NCBI RefSeq assembly: GCF_023238205.1
Contig: NZ_CP096659.1
Location: forward strand, 2,311,626 to 2,375,625
DNA length: 64,000 nucleotides
Source of the DNA: Halorussus limi
GTDB taxonomy: Archaea > Halobacteriota > Halobacteria > Halobacteriales > Haladaptataceae
Direction of reading: 5' to 3'
How positions within the stretch are numbered: the stretch's first letter is position 1; the number at the start of each line of letters is the position of its first letter. The notes under the pieces were generated by a model. The model had not been told where the DNA came from, made no database searches, and saw nothing but the letters and a program-made list of their open reading frames with translations. The position numbers and the translations under genes are program-made. This document shows positions 35,086 through 43,914 of this stretch, piece after piece.

Positions 35086-35775
35086 ATGAAGAAGCCCGGA
35101 GAGGTGTTCGAGGACGCGAGCGTCTACGACCCCGGTATCGAGGCCATCGTGCCGCGGTACGACGAACTCCACGACACCGTCCTCAACGCGCCGCCCCACG
35201 ACCGAGACGAACCCGTCAGCGTCCTCGAACTCGGCGCGGGGACCGGCGAACTCACGACGAAGCTCCTGACGCGGTTCCCCGAGAGCGAGGTGCTTGCAGT
35301 GGACCACAGCGACCAGATGCTCGAAGAGGCCGAGCGCAAACTGGAGACGTTCGGCGACCGGGTGACTCTCGAATCCGGGGCCTTCCCCGACGACTACCCG
35401 CGGGCGGAAGGCGAGTACGACCTCGTCGTCTCGTCGCTGGCGGTCCACCACCTCGACGAGGACGGGAAGCGCGACCTGTTCGACGCCATCCACCGGTCGC
35501 TCGCGCCCGGCGGGTGGTTCATCAACGGCGACGTGATTCGGTTCGACGCGCCCCACCTCGAAACCCTCTCGGAGGACATGATAGAGAACTGGGTCCGCTC
35601 GAAGGGGTGGAAGGAGTCCGAGTTCATGGACGAGTGGGAGGCCAGCGACGACTACGACGACCCCTCGACGCTGACCGACCAACTGGTCTGGCTCCGGGAA
35701 TCCGGCTTCGACGCGGTCACGTCCATCTGGCAGTACTACAACTTCGCGGTGTACGGCGGCGGGAAGTCCGAGTGA
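35086..35775 (+). CDS. class I SAM-dependent methyltransferase
   Basis: 229 residues. Motif I is VSVLELGAGTGELTTKLLTR (about residues 45-64) and motif II is VLAVDHSDQMLEEAERKL; the post-motif YDLVVSSLAVHHLDEDGKRD contains the usual VHH. C-terminal aromatic residues (IWQYYNFAVYGG) resemble small-molecule methyltransferases. Substrate unknown. Start at 35086 fits the N-terminal helix and the A/T-leaning upstream. Confidence 0.85.
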   Translation: MKKPGEVFEDASVYDPGIEAIVPRYDELHDTVLNAPPHDRDEPVSVLELGAGTGELTTKLLTRFPESEVLAVDHSDQMLEEAERKLETFGDRVTLESGAFPDDYPRAEGEYDLVVSSLAVHHLDEDGKRDLFDAIHRSLAPGGWFINGDVIRFDAPHLETLSEDMIENWVRSKGWKESEFMDEWEASDDYDDPSTLTDQLVWLRESGFDAVTSIWQYYNFAVYGGGKSE

Positions 35776-35884
35776 ACGCGGCGTCTGTTACGATTCTCGA
35801 CACGCCGATTTTCGGCGTCCGTCGCCCCGCCGCGCTCGCCGACGACCCAAATCCCTTTCAGGTCCGGCCCCAAAGACTCCCCCA

Positions 35885-36814
35885 ATGGCGCAGTGCGACG
35901 AGTGTGGCGAACACGAGAACATGCCGTACAAGTGCCGACGGTGCGGCGGCACTTACTGCTCGTCCCATCGACTACCGGAGAGTCACGACTGTCCGGGACT
36001 GAACCAGTGGGACGACCCGGAGGGCGTGTTCGACAGCGGGTTCGACGATAGCGTGAACGACCGCGGTGGGTCCGGAGGCATCACCGACCGCATCGGGGTG
36101 AACACGGGACCGGGCGGCCCGCTGGGCTACTTCCGGAACAACATGACGTTCGTGTTCCTCGGTGCGATGTGGATATGGTTCGCCTTCCAATGGGGCATCG
36201 CGCCGTTCCTGCTCGGCATCCGGCCGGGGTCGATAACGTGGTACAACATCTTCACGCTCAACTCCGAGAACATCTTCTACGGCTACCCGTGGATTACGTC
36301 GGTGTTCTCCCACGGCGGGTTCGGCCACATCGCGCTCAACTCCATCGTGCTGTACTTCTTCGGGCCGGTGGTCGAGCGCCGCATCGGGTCCAAGAAGTTC
36401 GCGGCGCTGTTCCTCGTCAGCGGCGCCGTCGCCGGAATCGCGCAGGTCGTCGCGACGATGTTCATGAACCCCGGCCTGCTCGCCCCGGTTCTGGGCGCGA
36501 GCGGTGCCATCGCCGCGATTCTGGGCGTGTTGACCGTCCTGAACCCGAACCTGACCATCTACCTCTACTTCATCTTGCCCATGCCGCTGTGGCTGGCGAC
36601 CACGCTGTTCGTCGGATACTCGGTGTTCGTCTCCGCGACGGGCGGCATCGGCGCGGGCGGAGTCGCCCAGTTGGCCCACCTCGCGGGCGTCGCGATCGGG
36701 TTGGCCTACGGCGCGAAACTCAAGCGCGAGGGCGAGCGCGCCCCGCAGGAACTCCAACTCGGCGGTGGCGGCGGTCCCGGCAGGGGACCGGGCGGTCCGG
36801 GCGGACGATTCTAA
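35885..36814 (+). CDS. rhomboid intramembrane serine protease with N-terminal AN1 zinc finger
   Basis: 309 residues. Residues 1-40 form an AN1-type finger (CDECGEHENMPYKCRRCGG, CSSHRLPESHDCPG). About six membrane helices follow. Rhomboid catalytic parts are HIALNSIVLYFFG (near residue 147), the serine in GASGAIAAILGVL (near 206) and the second histidine in LAHLAGVAIGLAYG (near 265). The C-terminus is Gly/Pro-rich. Rhomboids cut membrane-spanning substrates; the finger may recruit partners on the cytosolic side. Endonuclease V follows 24 bases later. Confidence 0.92.
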   Translation: MAQCDECGEHENMPYKCRRCGGTYCSSHRLPESHDCPGLNQWDDPEGVFDSGFDDSVNDRGGSGGITDRIGVNTGPGGPLGYFRNNMTFVFLGAMWIWFAFQWGIAPFLLGIRPGSITWYNIFTLNSENIFYGYPWITSVFSHGGFGHIALNSIVLYFFGPVVERRIGSKKFAALFLVSGAVAGIAQVVATMFMNPGLLAPVLGASGAIAAILGVLTVLNPNLTIYLYFILPMPLWLATTLFVGYSVFVSATGGIGAGGVAQLAHLAGVAIGLAYGAKLKREGERAPQELQLGGGGGPGRGPGGPGGRF

Positions 36815-36838
36815 ACCCTCGCGCCCCTCTGTTCTCGC

Positions 36839-37663
36839 ATGACGCCAGTTCGTCCCGAGTTCGCGCCCGACGCGAGTCTCTCGCGGTCGGAGATGGAGCA
36901 ACTCCAGCGCGACCTCGCCGAGACCGCGGTCTTCGAAGACGAGTTCGACTTCGACCCGGCCGCGGTCCGCGCCGAGTCGAGCGACTCCGAACAGGTACAG
37001 TTGGGCCAGACGACCGGGCAAGCCGAAACCGTCGATTCCGAACCCCCCGTCGTCGCGGGCGTGGACCAAGCGTTCGCCGCCGACGGCGAGAAGGCCGTCA
37101 GCGCCATCGTCGCCTCGCGGGGCGGCGAGGTGATCGAGCGCGTCCACGCGGTCGAACCGGTCGAGATTCCCTACATCCCGGGCCTGCTCTCGTTCCTCGA
37201 GGGCGGGGCCATCCTCTCGGCGTTCGAGGCGCTTTCGGTCGAACCGGACCTCGCGGTCGTGGACGGGAGCGGGCGCATCCACTTCCGGCAGGCGGGCATC
37301 GCCACCCACATCGGCGTCATGCTCGACCTTCCCGCGGTCGGCGTCGCCAAGAACCTGCTCTGCGGTCGCCCCCGCGAGTCGCTCGACGGTTACCTGCCGG
37401 AGGGCGCGCGGGTCGCCATCGAGGCCGACGACAGCGTGACCGCACCCGAGGGAACGGTCATCGGCCACGCCTACCAGTCCCGACAGTACGACAACCCCGA
37501 AAAACGCCACGTGAATCCCCTCTACGTGAGTCCGGGCCACCGCGCGAGCGCCGACACAGCGACCGACCTCGTGGGGCGACTCTGCGCGGGGTACAAGCTC
37601 CCCGAACCGACCCGCTTGGCCGACCAGTTTGCCGACGAGATGAAAGCGGACGTCGGCGACTGA
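36839..37663 (+). CDS. nfi: endonuclease V
   Basis: 274 residues, longer than typical archaeal enzymes (about 220) through a 65-residue N-terminal part. Core motifs: VVAGVDQAF (catalytic D in GVD), EIPYIPGLLSFLEGGAILSA (catalytic E), VVDGSGRIHFRQAGIATHIG (D with G-x-G-x-x-H), and GVAKNLLCG (K). EndoV cleaves DNA or RNA next to inosine. Residues 45-65 are an acidic, Gln-rich spacer that is probably haloarchaeal. The closeness to rhomboid suggests co-transcription only. Confidence 0.9.
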   Translation: MTPVRPEFAPDASLSRSEMEQLQRDLAETAVFEDEFDFDPAAVRAESSDSEQVQLGQTTGQAETVDSEPPVVAGVDQAFAADGEKAVSAIVASRGGEVIERVHAVEPVEIPYIPGLLSFLEGGAILSAFEALSVEPDLAVVDGSGRIHFRQAGIATHIGVMLDLPAVGVAKNLLCGRPRESLDGYLPEGARVAIEADDSVTAPEGTVIGHAYQSRQYDNPEKRHVNPLYVSPGHRASADTATDLVGRLCAGYKLPEPTRLADQFADEMKADVGD

Positions 37664-37831
37664 CGCCCACGCTCGGGGTCACAGACCGCGACTGAACGCC
37701 GGGGACACGTTCACCGCAGTTCCGACGCGACCGACGTATCAGTTCACCCGTGACAGGAAGTGCCATTTCTGAGACCCTGACGAGACCAGAGAGCGACGAA
37801 ATTTAACTGTCCGCGCCGCGACAGTGGAACC

Positions 37832-38674
37832 GTGACCGAAACCGTTCTCATCACTGGTTGCTCGTCGGGCATCGGGCGCGAGACGGCCCACGCGTTCCTC
37901 GAAGACGGGTGGGAAGTGTACGCCACCGCCCGAAACCCCGCCGACGTGGAGTCGCTCGGCGACGCCGGGGCCAACATCGCGTCGCTCGACGTGACCGACG
38001 AAGACGACGCCGAGCGCGTGGTCGAGCGCATGATAGACGAGGAGGGCCGCGTGGACTGCCTCGTGAACAACGCGGGGTACGCGCAACTCGGCCCGGTCGA
38101 GGACGTGCGCGTCGAGAGCGTCGAGAACCAGTTCGAGGTGAACGTCTTCGGACCCCACCGCCTCGTGCGCGAGGTCCTGCCCCACATGCGCCAGCGCCAG
38201 ACCGGCACCATCGTCAACGTCTCCAGCGTCTCGGGCCGACTCGCCACGCCCGGCATGGGCATCTACAACGGGTCGAAGTTCGCCATGGAGGGAATCAGCG
38301 ACGCGCTCCGGCCCGAAGTCTCGGAGTACGGCATCGACGTGGTGCTGGTCGAACCCGGCCCCGTCGACACGGCCTTCACCGAGCGCGCGAGCGACGAAAT
38401 CGAGGGGTTAGAGCGGTCGGACGCCTACGAGACGCTCTACTCGATTCTGGACGACACCGAGGCCGTCGGCGGTAGCGGTCCCGGCGCGGTCCACCCTCGC
38501 GAAGTCGCCGAGGCGATTCTCGACGCCGCGAACCTCTCGGACCCCGCGGACCGCTACCCGGTCGGACAGGTGGCGAAGGTGGCGATGCTCGGGCGGTTCG
38601 TGCCCGCGAAACTGCGCGACAAGTTCTACCGAATCGCGCTCTCGCTCGTGGCGAAGAATCCGCTCGGGGACTGA
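37832..38674 (+). CDS. SDR family oxidoreductase
   Basis: 280-residue classical short-chain dehydrogenase. The NAD(P) loop is VLITGCSSGIGRETAHAFLE (residues 5-24); the Asn-Ala-Gly strand is VDCLVNNAGYAQLGPVED, and the active Ser and YxxxK are NVSSVSGRLAT and GIYNGSKFAMEGISDAL. It resembles the 17-beta-hydroxysteroid dehydrogenase-like group. The start is GTG (37832); a TATA-like AAATTTAAC ends 26 bases before it (37799-37806), which supports a leaderless transcript. Confidence 0.88.
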   Translation: MTETVLITGCSSGIGRETAHAFLEDGWEVYATARNPADVESLGDAGANIASLDVTDEDDAERVVERMIDEEGRVDCLVNNAGYAQLGPVEDVRVESVENQFEVNVFGPHRLVREVLPHMRQRQTGTIVNVSSVSGRLATPGMGIYNGSKFAMEGISDALRPEVSEYGIDVVLVEPGPVDTAFTERASDEIEGLERSDAYETLYSILDDTEAVGGSGPGAVHPREVAEAILDAANLSDPADRYPVGQVAKVAMLGRFVPAKLRDKFYRIALSLVAKNPLGD

Positions 38675-38770
38675 GTCCTGCTCGGCCGCCCGGCGCGCGA
38701 GCGCCGCGGCCGCGAGCGGGCCGACCGGGACCTAACTGAAGTATGTAATAATTCGAAGCTCGGCCCGGAG

Positions 38771-39904
38771 TCACTCCAGGCAACTCGCCACGAGCGCCAG
38801 CATGCGCTCGCCGCGAACCTCGTCGGCGAGCAGCGGCACGCGCTTCACGTCGTGGCCGCGGAAGACCTCCTGCGCCTCTGCGAGCGCGTCCTGTTGGACC
38901 TCCCACCGGCGCTGACAGAACTCGCAGGTGTCGAGGTTCGGCGAGACGAACGCTTCCGTGTCGGTACCTCCACCGCCCGCCACGGCGGTCAGGTCCTCCA
39001 TCACCTTGTTGACCACCACGGTACCGACCGGGACGCCGAACTCCGAGAGTTGGCCGAGCAGGCGCTTGGACTCGAAGACGCTCATCTCCTCGGGCACCAT
39101 CACGACCCGGAAGTCGGTCTGGCTCGGGTCCCGGAGCGTCGAGCGGAGGCGCTCGATGCGCTGGCTCAGTTCTTCGAGGTCGTCCAACCCCTGCTCGGGG
39201 TCGGCGTCGTCGCCGCCGAACATGCCCTTCATCCCCTCCATCATGCCCTCGAACTTCTGCTTGAGTTTCATGATTCGGCCGACCATCGTGTCCATGAGTT
39301 CCGGCAGTTCGAGCAGGCGGAGGGTGTGGCCGGTCGGCGCGGTGTCCACGACCACGCGCTCGAACCGCGCGTCGTCCATGAACTCCAAGAGCTTCTGCAT
39401 CGCGGCGGCCTCGTCCGCGCCCGGCATCGGCCCGCCGAGCATCGCGTCCATCGGATTGTCGCCCCCGAGCATCCCCGCGAGGCCGCCCATCGGTCCGGCG
39501 GCGTCGCCGCCCGTCGCACCCGCGTCCGGGTCTCCGACGCCCGTGGCGTCGGCACCGTCCCCGCCGCCCGTGCCGCCCGCGACCCCGCCGAACATCGCCT
39601 CGCCGGCCTCCATCGCGGCGTCGGGGTCGATTTCGGCGGCGTAGAGCGGCACGTCCTCCCGGATGCGCTCGGGGTCGGCCGGGATATCGGTCCCGAAGGT
39701 GTCCGACAGCGAGTGGGCTGGGTCGGTGGAGACGACCAGCGTCGAGGTGCCGTCGCGGGCGCTCGCCAGACCCGTCGCGGCCGCCATCGTGGTCTTGCCG
39801 ACGCCGCCTTTCCCACCGTAGAGGACGTACTCGGGCGCGTCCACACCCTTCGGCAGGTCGGTCTCGTCGATGTGTTCGACCGGTTCGACGTCGAGTTGGC
39901 TCAT
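38771..39904 (-). CDS. ArsA/Get3-family ATPase
   Basis: 377 residues. The deviant P-loop is GGKGGVGKTTM (residues 30-40), switch I is STDPAHSLSDTF and the ATP-sensing A-loop region is VVVDTAPTGHTLRLLELPEL. The C-terminal cysteines TCEFCQRRW (C327, C330) match the zinc site of Get3, so it is closer to tail-anchored protein targeting than to arsenite pumping. Residues about 105-163 are a Gly/Asp/Met-rich insertion (for example LAGMLGGDNPMDAMLGGPMP) in the helical client-binding part. No ars genes are nearby. Confidence 0.88.
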   Translation of the reverse strand: MSQLDVEPVEHIDETDLPKGVDAPEYVLYGGKGGVGKTTMAAATGLASARDGTSTLVVSTDPAHSLSDTFGTDIPADPERIREDVPLYAAEIDPDAAMEAGEAMFGGVAGGTGGGDGADATGVGDPDAGATGGDAAGPMGGLAGMLGGDNPMDAMLGGPMPGADEAAAMQKLLEFMDDARFERVVVDTAPTGHTLRLLELPELMDTMVGRIMKLKQKFEGMMEGMKGMFGGDDADPEQGLDDLEELSQRIERLRSTLRDPSQTDFRVVMVPEEMSVFESKRLLGQLSEFGVPVGTVVVNKVMEDLTAVAGGGGTDTEAFVSPNLDTCEFCQRRWEVQQDALAEAQEVFRGHDVKRVPLLADEVRGERMLALVASCLE

Positions 39905-40008
39905 TGTCGGAGGGTTGTCCGCCCGGACTTGTGTACTCGTCGGTCCTTCGCGTTACGAGGGTCGAATCGCGAGAGGATTCGGGTATTCGTCCTCGGCCTG
40001 CCGTGGCC

Positions 40009-41112
40009 TCAATCGCCGCGGAGCGCCGACACGTCCCGCCGAGAGGCCTCCAGCACCTCGCCGGGAGTCAGTTCGGTCTCGCGCCACGCCGGAAGCCGCC
40101 GGTCGGCCTCCGGCGGGACGATGGCCTCGGCGTAGATGTCCACCTGCTCGCGCTCCTCGCCCCGGTCGTAGTCGAGACCGTTGAACCCCGCGTCGGCCGC
40201 GTACTGCTCGACGAACTCCTCGGCGGTCTCCCGGTAGCGGTCGGCCAGCGAGTCGTACTCGGGCGTCACGCCGTGGGACTCGACCGCTCGGAGGAGCGCG
40301 AGACCGACGTGACGGCTCATGTCCGAGAGACCGGTCGGTCCCGACACCGCCCGGTGGTCGTGTTCGTAGCGGCCGAGGTCCACCTGTGCGGTGCCGGAGA
40401 ACCCCGCGTGAGCGAACGCCTCGCCGAGCGTGCCGACCTCCAGCCCCCAGTGGCGCTCGACCCGGAGCGACTCCACGAGGTCGCCGGTCGCGGCGAACTC
40501 GCCCGCAAGCGCGTACCGGAACGAGTCGAGGTAGTCCAGCACCGCCGCGTCCGGGTGGGCGTCGGCGAGCGCCCGCACGAGCGGGGCGTAGAACAGCCGA
40601 CAGAGCCGCCCGTAGAGGGTGCCGTTCTCGACGCGGGCGTAGTAGCCCTTCGAGAACTCGTAACCCGACGCGAGCGGGTAGCACAGGCGCGAGACGTCGC
40701 CGGCCTCGTAGGTCTTGGCGTCGGCGTCGTGGACCACGACGTACTCCCGGCGCGCGGCGGCGACCCCGAGCGCCAGCCACACGTCCCGGCCCTTCCCCGC
40801 CGCGCCGTTCAGGCCGAAGTCGTCCAGCAGGTCGGTCACGTCCGGCCCGTTGCACCACACCACCGACAGTGGCAGGTCGAACCCGTCGAGCCAGTCCAGA
40901 AACGGCGCGACCTTCTCGGGCGGCGCACGCAGGGCGACGACCACCTCGCCGGGCGCGACCGACTCCAGTTCCGAGAGGACGCGCTCGGCGGCGAGTCCGG
41001 CGTACTCGCGTTCGGTCATCGGCACGACCACCGCGGCGCGGTCGGTCGGCGCGTCCGGCACGTGGCCCGTCAGGTCGTGCAACGTGGCGACTCGCTCCTG
41101 TCCGTACTCCAT
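40009..41112 (-). CDS. GT-A glycosyltransferase, GT81/GpgS-like
   Basis: 367 residues. The donor part has AGKGRDVWLALGVAAARREY followed by the metal motif VVHDADAKTY (DAD), and the acceptor half has VERHWGLEVGTLGEAFAHAG. These match the layout of glucosyl- or mannosyl-3-phosphoglycerate synthases of family GT81. Such enzymes make compatible solutes, which would suit a halophile, but donor and acceptor are inferred only. There is no membrane segment. It lies 64 bases from the MFS gene on the same strand, and they may share a transcript. Confidence 0.75.
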   Translation of the reverse strand: MEYGQERVATLHDLTGHVPDAPTDRAAVVVPMTEREYAGLAAERVLSELESVAPGEVVVALRAPPEKVAPFLDWLDGFDLPLSVVWCNGPDVTDLLDDFGLNGAAGKGRDVWLALGVAAARREYVVVHDADAKTYEAGDVSRLCYPLASGYEFSKGYYARVENGTLYGRLCRLFYAPLVRALADAHPDAAVLDYLDSFRYALAGEFAATGDLVESLRVERHWGLEVGTLGEAFAHAGFSGTAQVDLGRYEHDHRAVSGPTGLSDMSRHVGLALLRAVESHGVTPEYDSLADRYRETAEEFVEQYAADAGFNGLDYDRGEEREQVDIYAEAIVPPEADRRLPAWRETELTPGEVLEASRRDVSALRGD

Positions 41113-41175
41113 CGCCCGGAGGTTAGAAAGGAGGGGTTGAAAAGCAACGGGAAGCGGGTCGGGTGGGAACCGTCG

Positions 41176-42408
41176 CTAATCTCCGCGCGCCACGCTCGGG
41201 TCCCGTCCGCCGGTCGGGAGCGAGTCGGTCGCGTAGAGGACGACCAGAACAACCAGCACGGCGACCAGCGCCCCGCCGAACGTCCGGAACACCGTGTCGT
41301 AGGCGAACCCCATGTCCACCAGCGTCCCGACGGCCACGCTCCCGGTGGCCTGCACTATCATCATCGACCCGCTGTACACCGAGTAGGCGCTCGCGCGGTT
41401 CTCGTCGGGGAGCGAGTCGAGCAGGTAGGTGTCGAGCGCGGGGAAGAGGCTGTGGATGACGTAGCCCAGAATCGCCGTGACGACCGCGAGCGCGACCAGC
41501 CCCTGCACCGCGGTCAGCGCGAACAGGCAGGCGATGAACCCGCCCAGAATCGACAGCATCAGCGGGACGTGGGGCAGGCGGTCGGCGAGTCGCCCCGTGA
41601 CCCAGAAGGCGGGCACGCCCGCGGCGAACACGACCGTCAGGAGCGTGTTGGCGGTCCCGGCGTCGATGCCCTTCGTCGCGGTGACGTACTTGATGTAGAA
41701 GTTGAACAGCCCGTTCCACGCGAACCCGGCCATCCCGAGGATGGCGACGCCGCTCACGATGATGGGCCACTGGTTGCGGGCCGCGGCGACGAGCGCGCGG
41801 TCCTCCGACCCGGCGGCGGGCATCTCGGTCCGCTTGGCGGTCCAGTAGAAGCCCGCGGTGGCGGCCGCCGCGACGACCGCGACGATGACGAAGACGCCGC
41901 GCCACGGGGCGAACGGCACGCTCCCGAAGACGCCGCGCCAGAAGCCGACCGTCAGGACCGCGCCGACGAACAGCGGCGCGGCGACCGCGGCCAGTTGGCT
42001 CGCGGTGCCGTGAATCCCGAGCGTCCGGCCGACGCGCTCGGGGTAGAGTTCCGAGATGAGCGGGTTCGCGGCGATGAAGTACGCGCCGCTGGCCACGCCC
42101 ATCAGGAACGCGCCGACCGCGAGCATGACCACCGAGTTCGCGAACGCGATGAACGCCGCCGACCCGGCCAGCACCGCGCCGGTCCCGAGGACGACCTTGT
42201 GGCGCTCGACCCGGGTCAGCAGGTAGCCGGTCGGGATTCGCGGCGTCGCGCTCCCCAACCACGCCAGCGTCGCTATCAACCCGGCCGTGGACGCCGAGAG
42301 CGCGAACGCCGCCGACAGCGGTTCCAACAGCGGCGCGAACACCACCCGACCGAGGTTGACGAGGAAGACCATCGTACACATCGAAGCGAAGACCCGACCA
42401 CGTGACAC
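41176..42408 (-). CDS. MFS transporter
   Basis: 410 residues with about 12 helices. Motif A-like loop: LGSATPRIPTGYLLTRVERH; second half loop TGRLADRLPHVPLMLSILGG. Other helices include LVALAVVTAILGYVIHSLFP and ALVAVLVVLVVLYATDSLPT. Its substrate is unknown. It starts the GT81-like unit and its promoter probably lies within 42409-42470, close to the divergent zinc-ribbon gene. Confidence 0.88.
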   Translation of the reverse strand: MSRGRVFASMCTMVFLVNLGRVVFAPLLEPLSAAFALSASTAGLIATLAWLGSATPRIPTGYLLTRVERHKVVLGTGAVLAGSAAFIAFANSVVMLAVGAFLMGVASGAYFIAANPLISELYPERVGRTLGIHGTASQLAAVAAPLFVGAVLTVGFWRGVFGSVPFAPWRGVFVIVAVVAAAATAGFYWTAKRTEMPAAGSEDRALVAAARNQWPIIVSGVAILGMAGFAWNGLFNFYIKYVTATKGIDAGTANTLLTVVFAAGVPAFWVTGRLADRLPHVPLMLSILGGFIACLFALTAVQGLVALAVVTAILGYVIHSLFPALDTYLLDSLPDENRASAYSVYSGSMMIVQATGSVAVGTLVDMGFAYDTVFRTFGGALVAVLVVLVVLYATDSLPTGGRDPSVARGD

Positions 42409-42500
42409 ACGGAGTGCTATTCCGAGGGGACAGTCAAACCTTCCGAATCCGGCGAAGTGGCCCTTACACTTTTCATTCGTCTCGTCGTAGTTCGGAGGCC

Positions 42501-42692
42501 ATGAAATCGATTCGTCGCGGTCTCTGGGACGGCGAGGTCGGCAAGGACACCCGGGGCCGATTCGCGTGTCGCATCTGTCGGGAGTCGCTCGTGGTGGGGT
42601 CCGAGGAAGGAGACGGAACCGAGCGGTCGTGTCCGGAGTGCGACCGGTCGTGGAAGTCGACCGCCCCGCGCTGGCGGACGACCGGCGGGTAA
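42501..42692 (+). CDS. small zinc-ribbon protein
   Basis: 63 residues. CRICRESLVVG and CPECDRSW are the two cysteine pairs of a ribbon with an acidic loop between. Basic N-terminus (MKSIRRGLWDGE). Small haloarchaeal zinc fingers of this size are common and mostly unstudied; one is known to affect biofilm and swarming in Haloferax, but no such role can be read here. ATG at 42501 chosen because the upstream extension is not conserved-looking. Confidence 0.75.
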   Translation: MKSIRRGLWDGEVGKDTRGRFACRICRESLVVGSEEGDGTERSCPECDRSWKSTAPRWRTTGG

Positions 42693-42732
42693 CGCGAGAC
42701 GCGGACCGGCGAAAGCGGACCGACGGGCGCGC

Positions 42733-43821
42733 TCACTCGAACACGGCGTCGAAGGCGTCCGCGCCCAGTGGGTCGAACCGGCCCGCCCCGACGTTCTCCT
42801 CGACGTGTTCGGGTCTGCTCATTCCGACCAGCGAGGAGGTAACGCCGGGGGCGCTCCGGGCGAAGTTGATGGCGCGCTGGACCGTCGTGTCGCCCTCGAG
42901 TCGCTCGCCGACCGCGTCGGGAATCTCGGCGGCCAAGTCGCCCTGCGCGATGCTGGCGCTGGTGAAGACGTTGAGGCCCGCCTCGTGGGCGAACCAGAGC
43001 GCGCTCTGGGGGCCGTCCGGCCCCTCGTGGGACTCGACGGTGAAGGCGTCGGCCATGAAGACGTTGAAGGGCAGTTGAATCGCCCGGAGGTGGGTCGCGG
43101 TGTTCTCGGCGGCCTTGGCGGCCTTCCGGGCGCGCGAGACGATTTCGGGCAGCGAGAGGTACTGGTCGTCGCTTTGGGGCACCCGGAGGGCGTTCCACGT
43201 CGCCACGCCGTACTTCGAGATGTCGCCCTCGGCGGCCCGTTCTTCGAGACGGGTGAACGTCTCCTCCAACTGGTCGTAGACCTCCTCGCGCGAGCGAGCG
43301 TGGAGTTGCGTCTCCGGGTTGTGGACGTAGTAGAGGTCGATTTCGTCGACTCCGAGGTTGTCGAGCGACCGGTCCACTTGGTCGTCGATGAAGTCGGGCG
43401 CGATGCAGTGGCTCCCTCGGGCCAAGTCTTCTCGCTCGACGAGACCCGCGTCCACGAACTCCCGCTTCACGTACTCGCCGGGGTCCTCTGGTCGCTCGCC
43501 GTCGAAGGGGAGGAAGCCGCCCTTCGTGGAGACGAAGACGGCGTCGCGGTCCACGTCGGCGTCCTCGATGGCTCGGCCGACGGCGCGTTCGCTCCGCTGG
43601 CACCGGTAGTTGATGGCGGTGTCGACGACGTTGACGCCGCTCTCGAGCGCGGTGGCGATGGCGTCGCGGTACCGGGCGTCCACCTCGTCGGTCGGGTCGC
43701 CGAGGTACGTGCCGACCCCGAGCGACGAGACGGCCAGTCCGTCGAACAGGCGGAAGTAGGTCCGGCCGAAGTCGTCGCCGTGCTGGAGTTTGTACTCGTA
43801 AGTGCCGTCGTCGGTGGCCAT
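42733..43821 (-). CDS. aldo/keto reductase
   Basis: 362 residues. NADPH-dependent TIM-barrel family: SLGVGTYLGDPTDEVD at the N-terminus, then the catalytic Asp and Tyr in VVDTAINYRCQRSERAVGRA, followed by VFVSTKGGFLP and LYYVHNPETQ (His). The cofactor end is GVTSSLVGMSRPEHVEENV. The barrel has two insertions compared with the usual 320 residues. Substrate unknown. The start at 43821 follows the conserved N-terminus; the open frame continues upstream over a membrane protein gene and is a shadow. Confidence 0.88.
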   Translation of the reverse strand: MATDDGTYEYKLQHGDDFGRTYFRLFDGLAVSSLGVGTYLGDPTDEVDARYRDAIATALESGVNVVDTAINYRCQRSERAVGRAIEDADVDRDAVFVSTKGGFLPFDGERPEDPGEYVKREFVDAGLVEREDLARGSHCIAPDFIDDQVDRSLDNLGVDEIDLYYVHNPETQLHARSREEVYDQLEETFTRLEERAAEGDISKYGVATWNALRVPQSDDQYLSLPEIVSRARKAAKAAENTATHLRAIQLPFNVFMADAFTVESHEGPDGPQSALWFAHEAGLNVFTSASIAQGDLAAEIPDAVGERLEGDTTVQRAINFARSAPGVTSSLVGMSRPEHVEENVGAGRFDPLGADAFDAVFE

Positions 43822-43914
43822 GCCCGAACGTAGCGGCTCTATCAGGATAAGACCGGAGGATTCGATTCGGTTCGGTTTCCACAAATCCCGGGGTCCGAAA
43901 TCGCCAGTTTCGAA

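Noticed and set aside
38675-38770. Possible RNA gene between the SDR gene and the Get3-like gene
   Set aside because: No tRNA-like arms or other recognisable structure; simply a short gap with an A/T-rich patch.
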